A stretch of 64,000 nt of DNA from Boothiomyces macroporosus (GCA_027604185.1 JADGKB010000015.1:62001-126000), one strand, 5' to 3'; counted from the stretch's first letter, positions 22,701 to 33,116 are shown. Numbers and translations are program-made. The notes: a model not told the origin generated them from the letters alone.

Positions 22701-22982
22701 TTGAAAAGAATTATCGAGGCAAATCTTGCAATATCACAAGCACTTCGCTTAGGTATTAGAGATCAAGAAATTCTAAAGTACACAAATAATTAATGTAGGA
22801 CCTGCGGTGTTGCCTTTTGGGAAAACTCTCAGCCAAGAGCCGCAGTTGAACTTTTCAAACTTGCCCTACAGCAAGCTCCTCATGATATAAAATTACGAGA
22901 AATGTTTTCGCTTGCGCTGAAAGAGTCGTCTACGGTAATGGAAGAAAAAGAGTTGCTTCCAGAAAACACAGTAGCTATTTAA
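19746..22982 (+). CDS. CFAP70: Cilia- and flagella-associated protein 70 (C2 + TPR)
   Basis: Ten introns (19872-19891, 19964-19982, 20365-20386, 21043-21062, 21387-21407, 21897-21916, 21996-22015, 22322-22344, 22614-22634, 22778-22798) give 1009 residues, near human CFAP70 (1121). The first 120 residues form a C2-like domain (MTIKVLQATNLKGSRATLNS, NSFVRIQFADFDYKDTPVV). A middle region has KFHLDIELVRVLQQKY and DFIPKRKVKPEFQFEKRS. Residues from about 580 are a TPR array (SAHYYQERIAKYEDNLSCWF, CFREIIARNSKHIPALIAIA, AENYLKDALKIDPSNPRIWA). CFAP70 is an axonemal protein linked to outer dynein arms in algae and mammals. I start at MSKSEDPLV because the C2 strand begins right after it. The identification rests on architecture and local similarity. 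Confidence 0.82.
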
Positions 22983-23020
22983 GGTTTTCTAATATTTATT
23001 GCCAATAAAATAATTTCAAC

Positions 23021-24616
23021 TTAGTTATTCGATGTTTCAGAAATACTATCGTCCCATCCTTCTGGTGGGTTAATCAACCGGCTTCGGAATGCTTTCGCGA
23101 TTTCCGTCGCATCCTCTACCGCAAGCCATCCAACAGTAGAAACATCACCAATCACAGCATCAGTATTGATAACAGTGGATGTGATTGGTTCCATTTTTTC
23201 AGCTTTCTTATTTAAGCTTAGCGCTTTGCGATCTAATGAGAGTGCCTTTTGTTGCAAATTGGCAGCTTTCGTTTCTATATTCGCAGTCTTTACTTCCAGA
23301 GATGCCCGGCGAAGCGGGATTGTTTCTGCATCTCCTGATTTTGAGGGAACCTTTTTCCTTTTAATTGTAGTTTTAACTGTTTCTGAAGAGTGCGATGCTT
23401 GGATTTCTTTATCGAGTGACAACGGTTTTGCACCCTCTTGTATGCCTTTCCCTTTATCATCTCTGTATACACCATTTCTACCCAGCGACAGGCTTTTCTT
23501 ATCGTTAAATACAGCAACGACGGTCATTCCCAATGTCGAAGGATCATCATGCTCGTTTGTAGATTTCTCACTTCTGGGTAATGAGCTATATAATGGAACC
23601 CCATTTGCTTTGATAACACCATCGGCACTAGCAACAGAGTATCTTTCCAGTGTCCCCAATCCTTTATCCAATTTATCCAGATTATTATCCAACTGGGAAA
23701 GACCCTTGTCTAACTTTGAAAGTCCTCTAGCTAAAGTAAATAGTCTGTCATCCAAGGTATTAAGTTCTTGGTCGATATGCGGACTCTTTCCTGATAGATC
23801 ATTGCTGTCTTGAATAATCCTATTAGATATTCCGTCCGCTGCACTATATTGATGAATTTTGATACTTCTTGCCCGCCGAAGATTAGTTTCTGCGAGTGAT
23901 CTGGGCAGGGAAGTCTGATAGAACACTGTTGGAGAATTGTGGGATGGATTCGTGGGAGAATTATTGGAATTGGATGAGACAGATGGAAGTAGACTCTCTT
24001 TAAGTTTTGAAGAGCGATCTGGCTGTCTTGCTCTCCACATTAAAATCCCTCCCACTCCTAGTAAAATCAAAAAGGCGAAAACAGAAATAATCACAATCAA
24101 TGTAATTGGTGGTGAATTTGTGTTTGAAGTCATAGATCCAGGAATAATTGTAGGGGCAGATGTTGGTTCGATTGTAGAGGAAGATGTTAGTAGGGTGGTT
24201 GAATTGGCTACAGTCAGTTGAAAGTTACTAAATTTAATATAATTAAATGGCTCCGCTGGTCCTACAACACAATTTTTGTTTGGTACTCTTAATCGAAGGT
24301 AAAACGAATTGTCAATTGCCATTGCTGATGTTATGTTGTCTTGAGAGAAAAATGTAAATGGACATCCACCAGTATGTAAGGTGGGATCTGCAGGGGATAT
24401 CCATAGTGTTATCGGATATGATCCCAGTATATTTGGAAATGCCTGGCATGGATTGCTGAGCGTTGTTGAAAGAACCTTTCCTTGAAATAAATCGAGAACT
24501 GCTGTTGGTGAGTCGCTGAACTGGTTTGAGGGCCAATATAATGTAAATTGTTCTCCCAGTGCTATCGTACTATTAATAACACACAGGTTATTCGTCACTG
24601 TACAGGTTGTGCTCAT
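23021..24616 (-). CDS. Single-pass membrane protein with Ser/Thr-rich ectodomain and heptad-repeat tail
   Basis: A 531-residue uninterrupted frame. Residues 1-150 look extracellular: paired cysteines and a pattern (LGEQFTLYWP, then LGSYPITLWISPADPT) loosely like Kre9/KNH-type beta domains. A Ser/Thr-rich stalk follows, then one transmembrane helix (ITLIVIISVFAFLILLGVGG, about 178-200). The cytoplasmic part has two seven-residue repeat blocks: LSKLDKGLSQLDNNLDKLDK around residue 300 and ANLQQKALSLDRKALSLNKK around 460. The function is unknown; a cell-surface sensor or adhesion role is only a guess. No signal peptide is visible at the chosen ATG, so an upstream exon or an N-out signal anchor is possible. 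An upstream TATAAAA lies near 24700. Confidence 0.7.
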   Translation of the reverse strand: MSTTCTVTNNLCVINSTIALGEQFTLYWPSNQFSDSPTAVLDLFQGKVLSTTLSNPCQAFPNILGSYPITLWISPADPTLHTGGCPFTFFSQDNITSAMAIDNSFYLRLRVPNKNCVVGPAEPFNYIKFSNFQLTVANSTTLLTSSSTIEPTSAPTIIPGSMTSNTNSPPITLIVIISVFAFLILLGVGGILMWRARQPDRSSKLKESLLPSVSSNSNNSPTNPSHNSPTVFYQTSLPRSLAETNLRRARSIKIHQYSAADGISNRIIQDSNDLSGKSPHIDQELNTLDDRLFTLARGLSKLDKGLSQLDNNLDKLDKGLGTLERYSVASADGVIKANGVPLYSSLPRSEKSTNEHDDPSTLGMTVVAVFNDKKSLSLGRNGVYRDDKGKGIQEGAKPLSLDKEIQASHSSETVKTTIKRKKVPSKSGDAETIPLRRASLEVKTANIETKAANLQQKALSLDRKALSLNKKAEKMEPITSTVINTDAVIGDVSTVGWLAVEDATEIAKAFRSRLINPPEGWDDSISETSNN

Positions 24617-24837
24617 TGAAAATAGAAAAGTTTTGAAAGTGGAAAAAAATTACATATTCCGAACGATGAACGAAAAAAATGAAGGGAATACTAAGAGCAA
24701 CTCGAGTTTTATAGTCCGCACTATTGACACTTGGAGTTTCTTCTGCTGTGGTTGAATGGCCTCCTTGCAGATTCACCAGTTCGGTGGCTGGTGCTATTTT
24801 TGGGGCTACCATAGTGACTGTACCTTCAAAAGCAGGG
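24617..24837. promoter_or_regulatory. Upstream region of the membrane-protein gene
   Basis: This 221-bp gap lies between the transporter stop and the start of the next gene on the same strand. It contains a CTATAAAA-like element near 24700 (minus strand), about 80 bp before the start codon. An open frame across it (24588-24860) has no family resemblance and overlaps the gene start, so I do not call it. Confidence 0.3.
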
Positions 24838-26126
24838 CTAAAATGTTTTATTTGTGACATCGTTGTACAAAGCTAACAGAGCATCATAAGTTCCCATCGA
24901 ACCCCCAGTAAATCCAATGAGCAGTATAAATAAGTGCAGCAAAATCTTTGGCACTGACTTTGTTGGATGTAGAACATGATCCAATATAATTGGCAGAATA
25001 AATATCAGCATGGTGTTTGAAACTGCACCAACCAAATTCATCAAATCAGCAAAGTATGGTAGGAACACCGATAGGAAACAAATTCCTGACAGGATAATTA
25101 CTCGCAACAATGATCGCGAAGTATTAGTATTGCAGTTTAATGCACGCTCCATATCGCAAGATATAGTGGTGAGTAGCAATGGACAGGCAAAAACAACGTG
25201 GAAAGTGATAATTGCTAAACTGAATGTTTTTGAAAACCCTTGAATTAAGATAATATTTACCAGGTGGGAGATTGAGCAAGATGGGTGATACAGTAAGGTT
25301 TCCATACGTCAGGTAACCCACTACCCCTACTGCCAAGTACATTGTTGTGATGGAAATCATTCCCAAAGTCAACACAGTTTTAAATGAGGCAGGCTTCGCC
25401 ATTGAACGCTCCACTTCTGGATATACGTAATTTCCTCCGTAGGAAAAACAAAAGGTTCCTAATACAGACCCGAATGCTTTTGGGTTGAACAATTGATGCG
25501 TAACTTGATCCTTGTATGTTTCGTACTCCATACCTAAAGTTAAATAGACTAACCCCCCACAACCACCACAATCACCACGACAACAACAGATGCTAAAGCA
25601 CCCAATAAACTAACAAATCCCACTTCTTTAAGCGTTTTCAATAATAAAAACGGAACAAGCAGGCACGCTGATACGAGTATTGTCCACCTTTGATGATTGA
25701 AAACGCCAACAAGCTCTTCGAGATTCATGCCAGTCAAGATTAAATACAAACAAACACTGCCTCCCATGGCAGTATTGTAAAAGAATGACACTGTGTAGAA
25801 TCCTACTTTTCCAAAAGCTTCACCTCCAATATGAGGGTATCCTTCTAATCTTTTACCGTGATAATACAGGTTCTTTATGATTAAGGATCCAGTGTAATGG
25901 TTTACAAAAGCGGAACCGCATAAAAAAACCAGTCCTATCCAACCTGATTGGTTAAGCGCATACGGAATTTGTAGTATTCCAGTTCCCGCAACGACACAAC
26001 TAAGTTTAAATGCTTTAACTACACAATATGATAAAGAGCCTCTAAAACAGTACTCCCGGCGTGTTCAGCTGAACCTTGAGCTGTTTGACCTTCAATTAGC
26101 GGTGTGGTCTCTGTTGTATCACTCAT
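24838..26126 (-). CDS. Amino-acid transporter, AVT/SLC32-SLC36 type
   Basis: Introns 26000-26022 (23 nt), 25534-25553 and 25239-25260 give 407 residues. The N-terminus (SDTTETTPLIEG) resembles a dileucine-type vacuolar sorting signal. The first membrane helix contains VVAGTGILQIPYALNQSGW, the conserved unwound-helix motif of amino-acid/auxin permeases. About ten hydrophobic segments follow, including VSLLGALASVVVVVIVVVVG, VLGTFCFSYGGNYVYPEVE and VGVVGYLTYGN. These proteins exchange neutral amino acids across the vacuolar or plasma membrane using protons. The substrate cannot be told. The frame shift at each intron is fully resolved, and motifs on both sides match the family. Confidence 0.85.
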
Positions 26127-26207
26127 AGCAAGGTCGGAAAAATTTTAATGAAGTTTTGGCATCAAAGTTTGCGGTTGGTCACATGACGCCAGTAAGTCAT
26201 AGATACA

Positions 26208-29160
26208 TTAGTCTTTATTCAGGGTATGTTCTTTTTCTGCTATTTGCTGTGCAATAGTATTGAACATTTCATGCATGGATTCGTCTAAGTTAGCAGTGCA
26301 TTACTCTCTGAATTGAGCAAGGCTATTTCCTTCCATTCTAGGATATTGCGCTTTAATTGCGTCAAATTCGCTGTGCTGAATCTAATTCGATCAAGATAGG
26401 CCTTCTCCAGCATTTCTATTTCAGAGTTTTCCTTGGTTTCAAACATATTGTCCAAGATTTCTTGCTTATCTCGCTGGATTGCTTCATTCGAGTATTCACC
26501 AACACAAAGAAGTATAATGGATTCCAAATCGGTAGGTAAAAGTCTATTCGATAGTATGCTGAATGCAGTGTGCATGATTGGATTTTCCAACTTTGAACAT
26601 AATAAGTTTCGAATGGTATTAGTGTTGACAGGCAGTGATAATAATAAGTTATAAAACGTATTGCATAATTCTTCGTTGCTTTTAAATTCAATCAGTGAAA
26701 CTATAGTTCCAAATTCTTCTTGAATTTTAGAATGGTTTGCTAAAATTTCAGTTGTCGCTAATCTCCAGCCCGCAAATTGTTCAAAAGAGGTCCATTTAGA
26801 CACCTCCAATCCAAAATTACACAAATTTTTGCTGAATAATTTGAATTTGCGGTTAAATATCAAAGTCTGAAGAAAATATAGCTGCTTTAAATACAACTTA
26901 CTGATTTTGGGTCAATCATTGACAATATTTGATGTTGAAATTCAATATTCCCGTCTAAATTGTCCGAATAGATTTCACAAAAAGTGGGGATGTTTTTGTA
27001 GTAAAGATCAAGGTTACTTCCAAAGAGTTCCTAATTTTAAACAAAGAGTACAGTTAAAATCGGGATGATCGTGTCGGAAGAATATTTGATTTTGCAATAA
27101 TTTTGTATAAGCTGTTTGGAGTCTTTTGGAGCAGATGGTGTTATACTGGCAATTATCAAATCTTGTCCAAAATTGTACTCTACTTCTGAAATTTTGATCA
27201 ATAGATTGCACAGGCGGTTCCTTTCTTTCAACGCCAATTCACCAAAACATCCAAATGCACTGTCAACAAATATTTTTTTGAAGGGATTTTCGGAATCCGA
27301 AATGGAATGCTCAGACAAAAAGTCAATAATCATCGTTATGCAGGCTTCTTCTTCCGTAGGTGAATTCTAATTAATAATATAGTTACCGAACTACAATACC
27401 GCTTAAGAAACTCCACCATCAGCGATTGAGCGTTTGTATCTTTTTCTTTTATCAAGTAATTAAGCCTTAGAATGAGTTCTTGGATATCCTTATTAAAAAT
27501 CGTTTTTACCATCCGCGCATTTCGATAAAGTGTTGTTCGAAGCTGGTTTATCCGACAAGCTAGACATGGGACTATCATCCATCAAATTTCCTGGTAGTTC
27601 TCCAATTTTTAATTGTAAAAACATTGGGAACAAGTACTCCAGATTTGATTTAGTTGCTTGATCTAATAACTGCGAATTATATATATTTCCAAGCGTTCTT
27701 TGTTAGAAATAAATACTCTAATACGCGCTTTTCGATAATATCTAGCATTGCCAACCTAAAATGATAGACAAACTTGTTTGACCACAATGGCCAAAATTCC
27801 TTGCACATGAGAGCCATAAACTCTATTAAGTTTGAAGCAATTTGTGTTTTGCTCCCTATTACTACCCTTTTTTCGGAAAACAAAAGAGTTCTCTCGATCA
27901 GAAGTGCAGCAGGTTCAATGTTCATTACTTTGTCTACAGGTGGATTGTAAAAAAACCAGTCATAAAATAGAGCTAATTTGGCTAATTGACCCACCGCAAT
28001 AGATCTTATATATGACAATATAGTCCTTATAATATCCCACCGCTGAACAACATCTGATCTGAGAATACTATTATTTGGGTGAACTACTGCACAAATGTAT
28101 CTAATAATGTCTATATATAAGGTCTCTGTTCCATTGGGAGAAAAAAACCTCTGTTTAAATCGCTCTAAATATGTGTAGTGCAATTTCGAATTGACGTTTT
28201 GTAAAATGAAAATCAATTTGTACTCCATATCTGGAGTTATCCTCGATACCAAATATTCTATTTCCGTGCAAGAGTTCCAAATACTTTCTATTCCTCTAAA
28301 TTCGGGGTGCAACTTTTGTGGATGATTAGTGATCTCATCCAGCAGCGCTGCAAATTCAGGGATATCAGACACCCCCTGAAGCAATCTAACAACATCTCTC
28401 CCCAATGACACGAATAGAAGAAACTAGTTTATCATAAACGTACATTTTTTCGACTTAATGCAATCACGAGATTGACTTCTCTCTGTCTTAGATTCAAATT
28501 CTTTCCATGGTCCGCAATCAGTCTGGTATATGTAAATAGTGCATGTTTAATTAATCGCTCCTGTCCCTGAATCCAGTCCCTGTATGTTAAGCTGGTAGTA
28601 CTGATTCTTTTCCAGTAATTCGCAGATTCCAGATGTCAAGGTAAGATTCTCCTTTGAAAGATCACCTCCTCTAATTTGCTTCATTAGCCAAATATAAATA
28701 TCAGCCAATGGTTCTGATTGCCGATAGTTCAAAGTCAGCTGTCCTAATAGCCATACGATCAACCATTAGAAAAGTATACCTGCTTTCGAACTGAAAAAGT
28801 TAGAGATTGGAACTTTGTAATGGAAGATAGGTAAATCAATTTTTGAATCACAGATCGAAATTTGTCTCTCACAATAAATAGCAAATGCTTGAAAATTACA
28901 GTGCTGAGTTATTTTCAATTACCTATCGGAATTAAGACACAGGATGTGATAGAGCAAGCCATTTTCAATATCGGAATAATTTTTCATGCTCTAGATTTAG
29001 AATTCAGAAACTTGTTGTTGCAAATCCAACGATGTGATGCTTTCGATATTTTTTACAATTGTGCTCAGATTACCAGCGCAAGTTATTAATTCCTATTATA
29101 AACCTTCTCAATACCTATTGTCAATGCAATACTTAACCTGCTCAAGCGGATCAGGTTCAT
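26208..29160 (-). CDS. INTS3: Integrator complex subunit 3
   Basis: Twelve intron-like gaps (29093-29115, 28991-29011, 28904-28922, 28760-28779, 28561-28579, 28434-28453, 27698-27716, 27489-27510, 27367-27386, 27031-27051, 26882-26901, 26285-26304) give 902 residues in one frame. INTS3 blocks are clear: VWLLGQLTLN, WLMKQIRGGD, LGRDVVRLLQGVSDIPEF, SRITPDMEYKLIFIL, RYICAVVHPNN, KLALFYDWFFYNPP, MNIEPAALLIERT and WTSFEQFAGWRLA. In animals INTS3 belongs to Integrator and to the SOSS DNA-repair complex with a ssDNA-binding protein. Four gaps lack standard ends: 28760-28779 (GT-TG), 28561-28579 (GG-AG), and 27489-27510 and 29093-29115 (GGTA at the 5' end). The start and first exon are tentative, only 3 bp from the next gene. 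Confidence 0.85.
28760..28779 (-). other. GT-TG intron in INTS3
   Basis: The 20 nt on the gene strand are GTATACTTTTCTAATGGTTG. Removing exactly these joins RKQ to IVWLLGQL, matching the TQLVWLV region of animal INTS3 in register. No AG lies within a workable distance. The branch-like CTAAT is placed as in canonical neighbours, and one other intron here ends TAATGGTAG. Confidence 0.7.
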
Positions 29161-29163
29161 CAA

Positions 29164-29954
29164 ATGGTTGAACCTCAAAAAGATGTTGCATGGAGAATAA
29201 AGAATTTTTTCCCCAAAAACGCGATGGCTCCACTGGCAAAATCACTGGATTGGATAACGTTTATATCGCGCATTCAAAACGTGGTTGAGATGGGTGTAGA
29301 AATATTTCATGGGTGCCTTCGTGGAGCAATAATCCTTTTGACATGTTATCGAGTACCAACCACTCTAGCGAAGATATCCACTTACATATACCCAAAAAAA
29401 CCAAATAGTATTTATAGTCCAGCAGAACCATTCCAATTTGATCTAATTCCAAATGAAATCAAACATCATATTCTGGAATATTTGGATACGCGCAGCTTAT
29501 TGAACTTTTCTCAAACTTGTACAGAATACTACAGACTAGCTGTCAGTGATTATATATGGATTCAGAGAATAATGCTCGAATGGCCTCAATATAAATCTCC
29601 AAGAATAGGATACCAGGATATAAAGCAGAATGCTGTTAAATTCAGTAGAATTTTCAAACACAATAGAATTCCATATAAGGAAGTTTTGTACAAATATATA
29701 ATACCTGATCCTATCTGTTATCAACTGTATCGCCAAAGGCGTCTGGCGTTTCTAAGATTTAGTAGGCATAGGTTGCGAAATAATAACATCAGTCAAATAT
29801 TGAAGGAAGAGGCTAACCTTGTAGCAGGTAAGCTCATTTTAATGTTGATTTCATTCTAGAATTCATATTCAATCCATTGAACAACTATGTTCCAGACTCT
29901 CATAGTATGTTTGGCATTGATGGTAGGCGAAGGAGGTTTTTATTTTGTTATTAA
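29164..29954 (+). CDS. F-box protein, shorter tandem copy
   Basis: About 250 residues. An N-terminal hydrophobic stretch (LRGAIILLTCYRVPTTL, about 58-75) precedes an F-box: FDLIPNEIKHHILEYLDTRS, then LLNFSQTCTEYYRLAVSDYI. F-boxes bind Skp1 in SCF ubiquitin ligases. The downstream gene is a paralogue with the same order of elements but with a further multi-helix membrane half, so this copy is truncated or shortened. The last exon is uncertain: the intron after VAG is either 20 nt with GT-TG ends (29828-29847) or 32 nt with GT-AG ends (29828-29859). Both stay in frame to the stop at 29954. The start codon is 3 bp from the divergent INTS3 start. Confidence 0.65.
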
Positions 29955-30033
29955 TACATTGTTGCCTTTCCGCTTTACATTGTTTTTCAATTGTATTTTC
30001 AAAACGCATCCACGTCAATCAAATATCACCAGC

Positions 30034-31538
30034 ATGAAGCAACTTCTGAGCCTCTATCAACTTGTAGATTACAATTATAGTATAAAAACACGTAATGAAT
30101 TAATCAAAAGTAAATCATACAAGTTATTTGGGCAGTTTCGCAAGTTTATTTCAGACACATTCTTAATTTTGAAATCTGCGTATTCAGTAGGAGCAATCAT
30201 TATCACAATCGTCAGGCTACCAGTAACAATAAAACGGATTAATCAATTTCAGGCCACAGAAAAAGAAAGGATGGAGCGAGAAGCAAAATGGTTTCAAGCG
30301 GATAAGTCACCAAAAATATCCTTTGAAAATTTGCCATATGAGATCCAGATGGCTATATGCTCCTATTTGGATGCAAACACATTATGTCGTCTCGGGCAAA
30401 CGAATTTGAAAATGCATAGTACCTGCATGGATAATTTTCTTTGGATCGAAAAGCTGGTCGCCGACTTTCCTGATTACTCTGTCAAGCAAAAGAGCAAAAG
30501 GATTTCAAAAGCAATGCACACTTCAATTCAATATTTCAAATCATTCATTGCACGAACTGATTCGAAATCAAACAATAAGCTTTTAAAGATTTCACCTGCT
30601 TTGCATTTATACAAACAACGCTACCTATCATACAGACGGTTTTCAGACAGTGCCAAAGGGAAAAAGACTGTGAATGGCATTCCTGGGATTATAATTGAGG
30701 AAGGGAAATTGGCTTCAGGTTAATTACTTTAATATTAGAAATATTATACACCATTGGATGCATACCACTAAAAGTGTTTGGCTTAGTCACTTCTCCCTTG
30801 ATGTGGTTATGCAGATTAAGGTATTCTTTTTACGACGACAGACATGACTGTTCGAGCCTAAGAAGTACCAGATTTATAACTCTAGTGTTTATCACTAATT
30901 GGACAAAGTCATTTACCAACATCCAAATGTCAAACCTCCATATTTATGCTGGGATAAACAGCTCGTGTATTTTATTGTGGATAATAGATGAAATATCCCA
31001 CTTCCTTGCATGGTAGTTCATGCTAACCTAGTGGAAACTGTATACTTATGAAAGCACTTGCATTATTTGAAAACCGTGGGCTTTCATGGCAGAACTTCAA
31101 AGACAGACATATTTTAGCTGTTGGCTTTGTCTGGAAATCGGTTTGGATACCAATTACGGTAAAACATAGTTAATCATAGCTTACAATTCATCTGTATTTA
31201 GTTCTTGTACCTTGGCTCCTTGCCTTTCCTAAACACTCAATTTATTCCAACGCACCATTGGTGATCAAGACAATCATACTCAAATATCCTAAACTCACTG
31301 GTTTCTTTTTACAATTACTGTGGGCACCCGTAATTATTAGTAACTGTAGGTTGTCTGTTCGATTGAAGAAATTTCGTTCGAGTACGCAAAGGCCAAATTC
31401 GGCAGCGACAGCGTCACTCTGTGGATCCACCAATGTCTCAGATTCTTCACATTGATAGTGCAATGCTTTCTAGGACTGGCAATGTATATTGCATTATTAT
31501 TGGTTTCAATCATAAAATGCACCACACTATCAAATTAG
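30034..31538 (+). CDS. F-box membrane protein, full-length tandem copy
   Basis: Four introns (30719-30738, 31013-31031, 31159-31179, 31330-31349) give 474 residues from the ATG at 30034; an in-frame ATG at 29887 would add 49 hydrophobic residues and overlap the preceding gene. A membrane-like segment (SVGAIIITIVRLPVTI) precedes the F-box (ISFENLPYEIQMAICSYLDA, then NTLCRLGQTNLKMH). The part after intron 1 has several hydrophobic segments, including LHLYLVLVPWLLAF, LTGFFLQLLWAPVV and FFTLIVQCFLGLAMYIALLL. An F-box joined to a polytopic membrane region is unusual; it might target membrane proteins for ubiquitination. The function is inferred from the F-box only. The C-terminal exons would be missed without splicing. 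Confidence 0.7.
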
Positions 31539-31675
31539 ATAATAAACTTCAATTTGCACTTGGCAACTCTATAAATTAATGGTTGATTGACATCTTGGTG
31601 GTTAGGCAAGAGTTTCGAACCAATGGTCCAACGACCTACGTGTTCTCGATTGACCAATTTATTAAATGCTACAAA

Positions 31676-32147
31676 TTAGAATTTAGCGAATGATTTGGCT
31701 CCCTTGACAACGCTCTTTTGTACCTTCAAGACGTTGAAACGAACGGTCTTGGAAAGTGGTCTGCATTGTCCAACAGTGACTTGATCACCAGGAACAACAC
31801 CAATGAAACATGGTGAAATGTGAGCTGCCAAATTCTTGTGACGTTTTTCGTAACGGTTGTACTTTTTAATAAAGTGAAGGTATTCACGGCGGATAATGAT
31901 GGTTCTCTTCATCTTGGTGGATACAACGATACCAGTCAAAATACGTCCACGGATTGAAACTGAAGAAGAAGTGAATGGACATTTCTTGTCAATGTAAGTT
32001 CCTTCAATTGCTTCCTTTGGGGTCTTGAATCCAAGACCGACTTCGTTGGACCAACGAGCAACTTTGCTCTTTCCTTGGAAAACACCTTGTTGGAATTGAT
32101 AAGCCTTTTCAGTCTACTTTTAGCTTTGCTCTTACTTGTTCAGCCAT
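31676..32147 (-). CDS. RPS11: 40S ribosomal protein S11 (uS17)
   Basis: A 22-nt intron (32114-32135) after the first four codons gives 149 residues. Sequence blocks match eukaryotic uS17 along the length: [108 protein letters not shown] and LKVQK. It binds 18S rRNA in the small subunit body. An intron just after the start codon is common in ribosomal protein genes of intron-poor lineages. Codon use is biased to C-ending choices such as AAG and ATC, unlike its neighbours, as expected of a highly expressed gene. Confidence 0.96.
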
Positions 32148-32263
32148 GGTTTAAAAAAAGTAAATGTAAAAGTCGAATTTTTTTGATTTCGAAAAATATT
32201 TGTCCAATCAGGTTCATGGAAACTATTTTCCGAGTCACGTGATATCAAGATTAAACTACGTGT

Positions 32264-33079
32264 CTATTCAAAGTATATTTTAAAGATAATTTGTGATACG
32301 TTGAACATGAATATCGAAAATACATACAACATGGCTGCCAGAATAATGGGATACAAAAACAGCCAAGTATTTTTCAAGAATGGAAGAGCTGTGTGAATAA
32401 AAACTTACCATTAAATCCCAAGAACGTGATTAAAAAGTAATATGTACCGCCGACCAGATATATCGTGTTCGCAAATACCCGGCTAAAAAACCCTTCTTTG
32501 GTGACGATGAATAGAAAAAAGAATTGGACCACGTAAGTGAACAAAAAGAAGGGAACAAAGGCGTTGCAGTGCACGTCAAAGCAGTACATCCATTCCACAC
32601 TCTGCTCCACGGTATTCAGCTGATGCTGGATCATGAACGTGTTTGTAATGTACCTGTATTAGTCAAAAAAACCAATTTATAGTTGCTACCACTGATCCAG
32701 AAATGAAAAACTCTACTACTGCTGTAAAGAATATCAATTTAACTGTTTCAATGAATGATGCGTTATACACTATCCCGTAAGCGCAAGCAGCAACGCACAT
32801 TGCAAATACCAGCAATATGTGGAACGCTGGATCATCTCTTGCCCAGTGATTTTTAGTTTCTTGTTAGTGATTATTTACGTCTATGATGATATACATTGCG
32901 GTAACTAAGTTAATATTCAATTACACTCTTCTTGGAGCAATAACGAGATACAGCATCTGCCACAAGGCCATTTCCCAGTCTAGCTGAAGGGTAGACAGTC
33001 TTTGAAAATAAATCTGAATTGATTTGAAACGGTTTCTTCGTCTTCTGGAAGGTGAGAATGGAGGGAGTTGATTGTCCAT
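32264..33079 (-). CDS. UNC50: UNC-50/Gmh1 family Golgi membrane protein
   Basis: Introns 32905-32924, 32860-32878, 32654-32672 and 32389-32408 give 245 residues, close to human UNC50 (259). Conserved blocks are LDWEMALWQMLYLVIAPRRV, NHWARDDPAFHILLVFAMCV, WMYCFDVHCNAFVPFFLFTY, FFSRVFANTIYLVGGTYYFL and FLGFNALPFLKNT. Five hydrophobic segments are visible. Family members are Golgi proteins linked to Arf-GEF recruitment in yeast and nicotinic-receptor trafficking in worms. The start gives MDNQLPPFSPSRRRRN, an arginine-rich cytosolic tail. Splicing after NW restores the YITNTF strand that lines up with human WFISNKY. Confidence 0.92.
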
Positions 33080-33116
33080 GAAAAAGGTAAAAATCATTTT
33101 TTATTACAGTTACCAG

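Noticed and set aside
22983..23020. Terminator hairpin between CFAP70 and the membrane-protein gene
   Set aside because: Only an AATAAA-like polyadenylation signal is visible; there is no stable inverted repeat, and bacterial-type terminators are not expected here.
23166..23813. 215-residue plus-strand frame
   Set aside because: It is the antisense shadow of the membrane-protein gene with low-complexity Ser/Leu composition.
24588..24860. 90-residue frame upstream of the membrane protein
   Set aside because: It overlaps both neighbours, has no family pattern, and no 20-nt intron joins it to either gene in frame.
29887..30033. Upstream ATG extension of the second F-box gene
   Set aside because: It overlaps the 3' end of the first copy, and the paralogue offers no matching sequence, so I prefer the ATG at 30034, though it is not excluded.
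31580..31660. tRNA-like stretch with GTTTCGAACC and a GGTTAGG motif
   Set aside because: I could not fold a T-arm with five paired bases or a full cloverleaf on either strand, so I do not call a tRNA.
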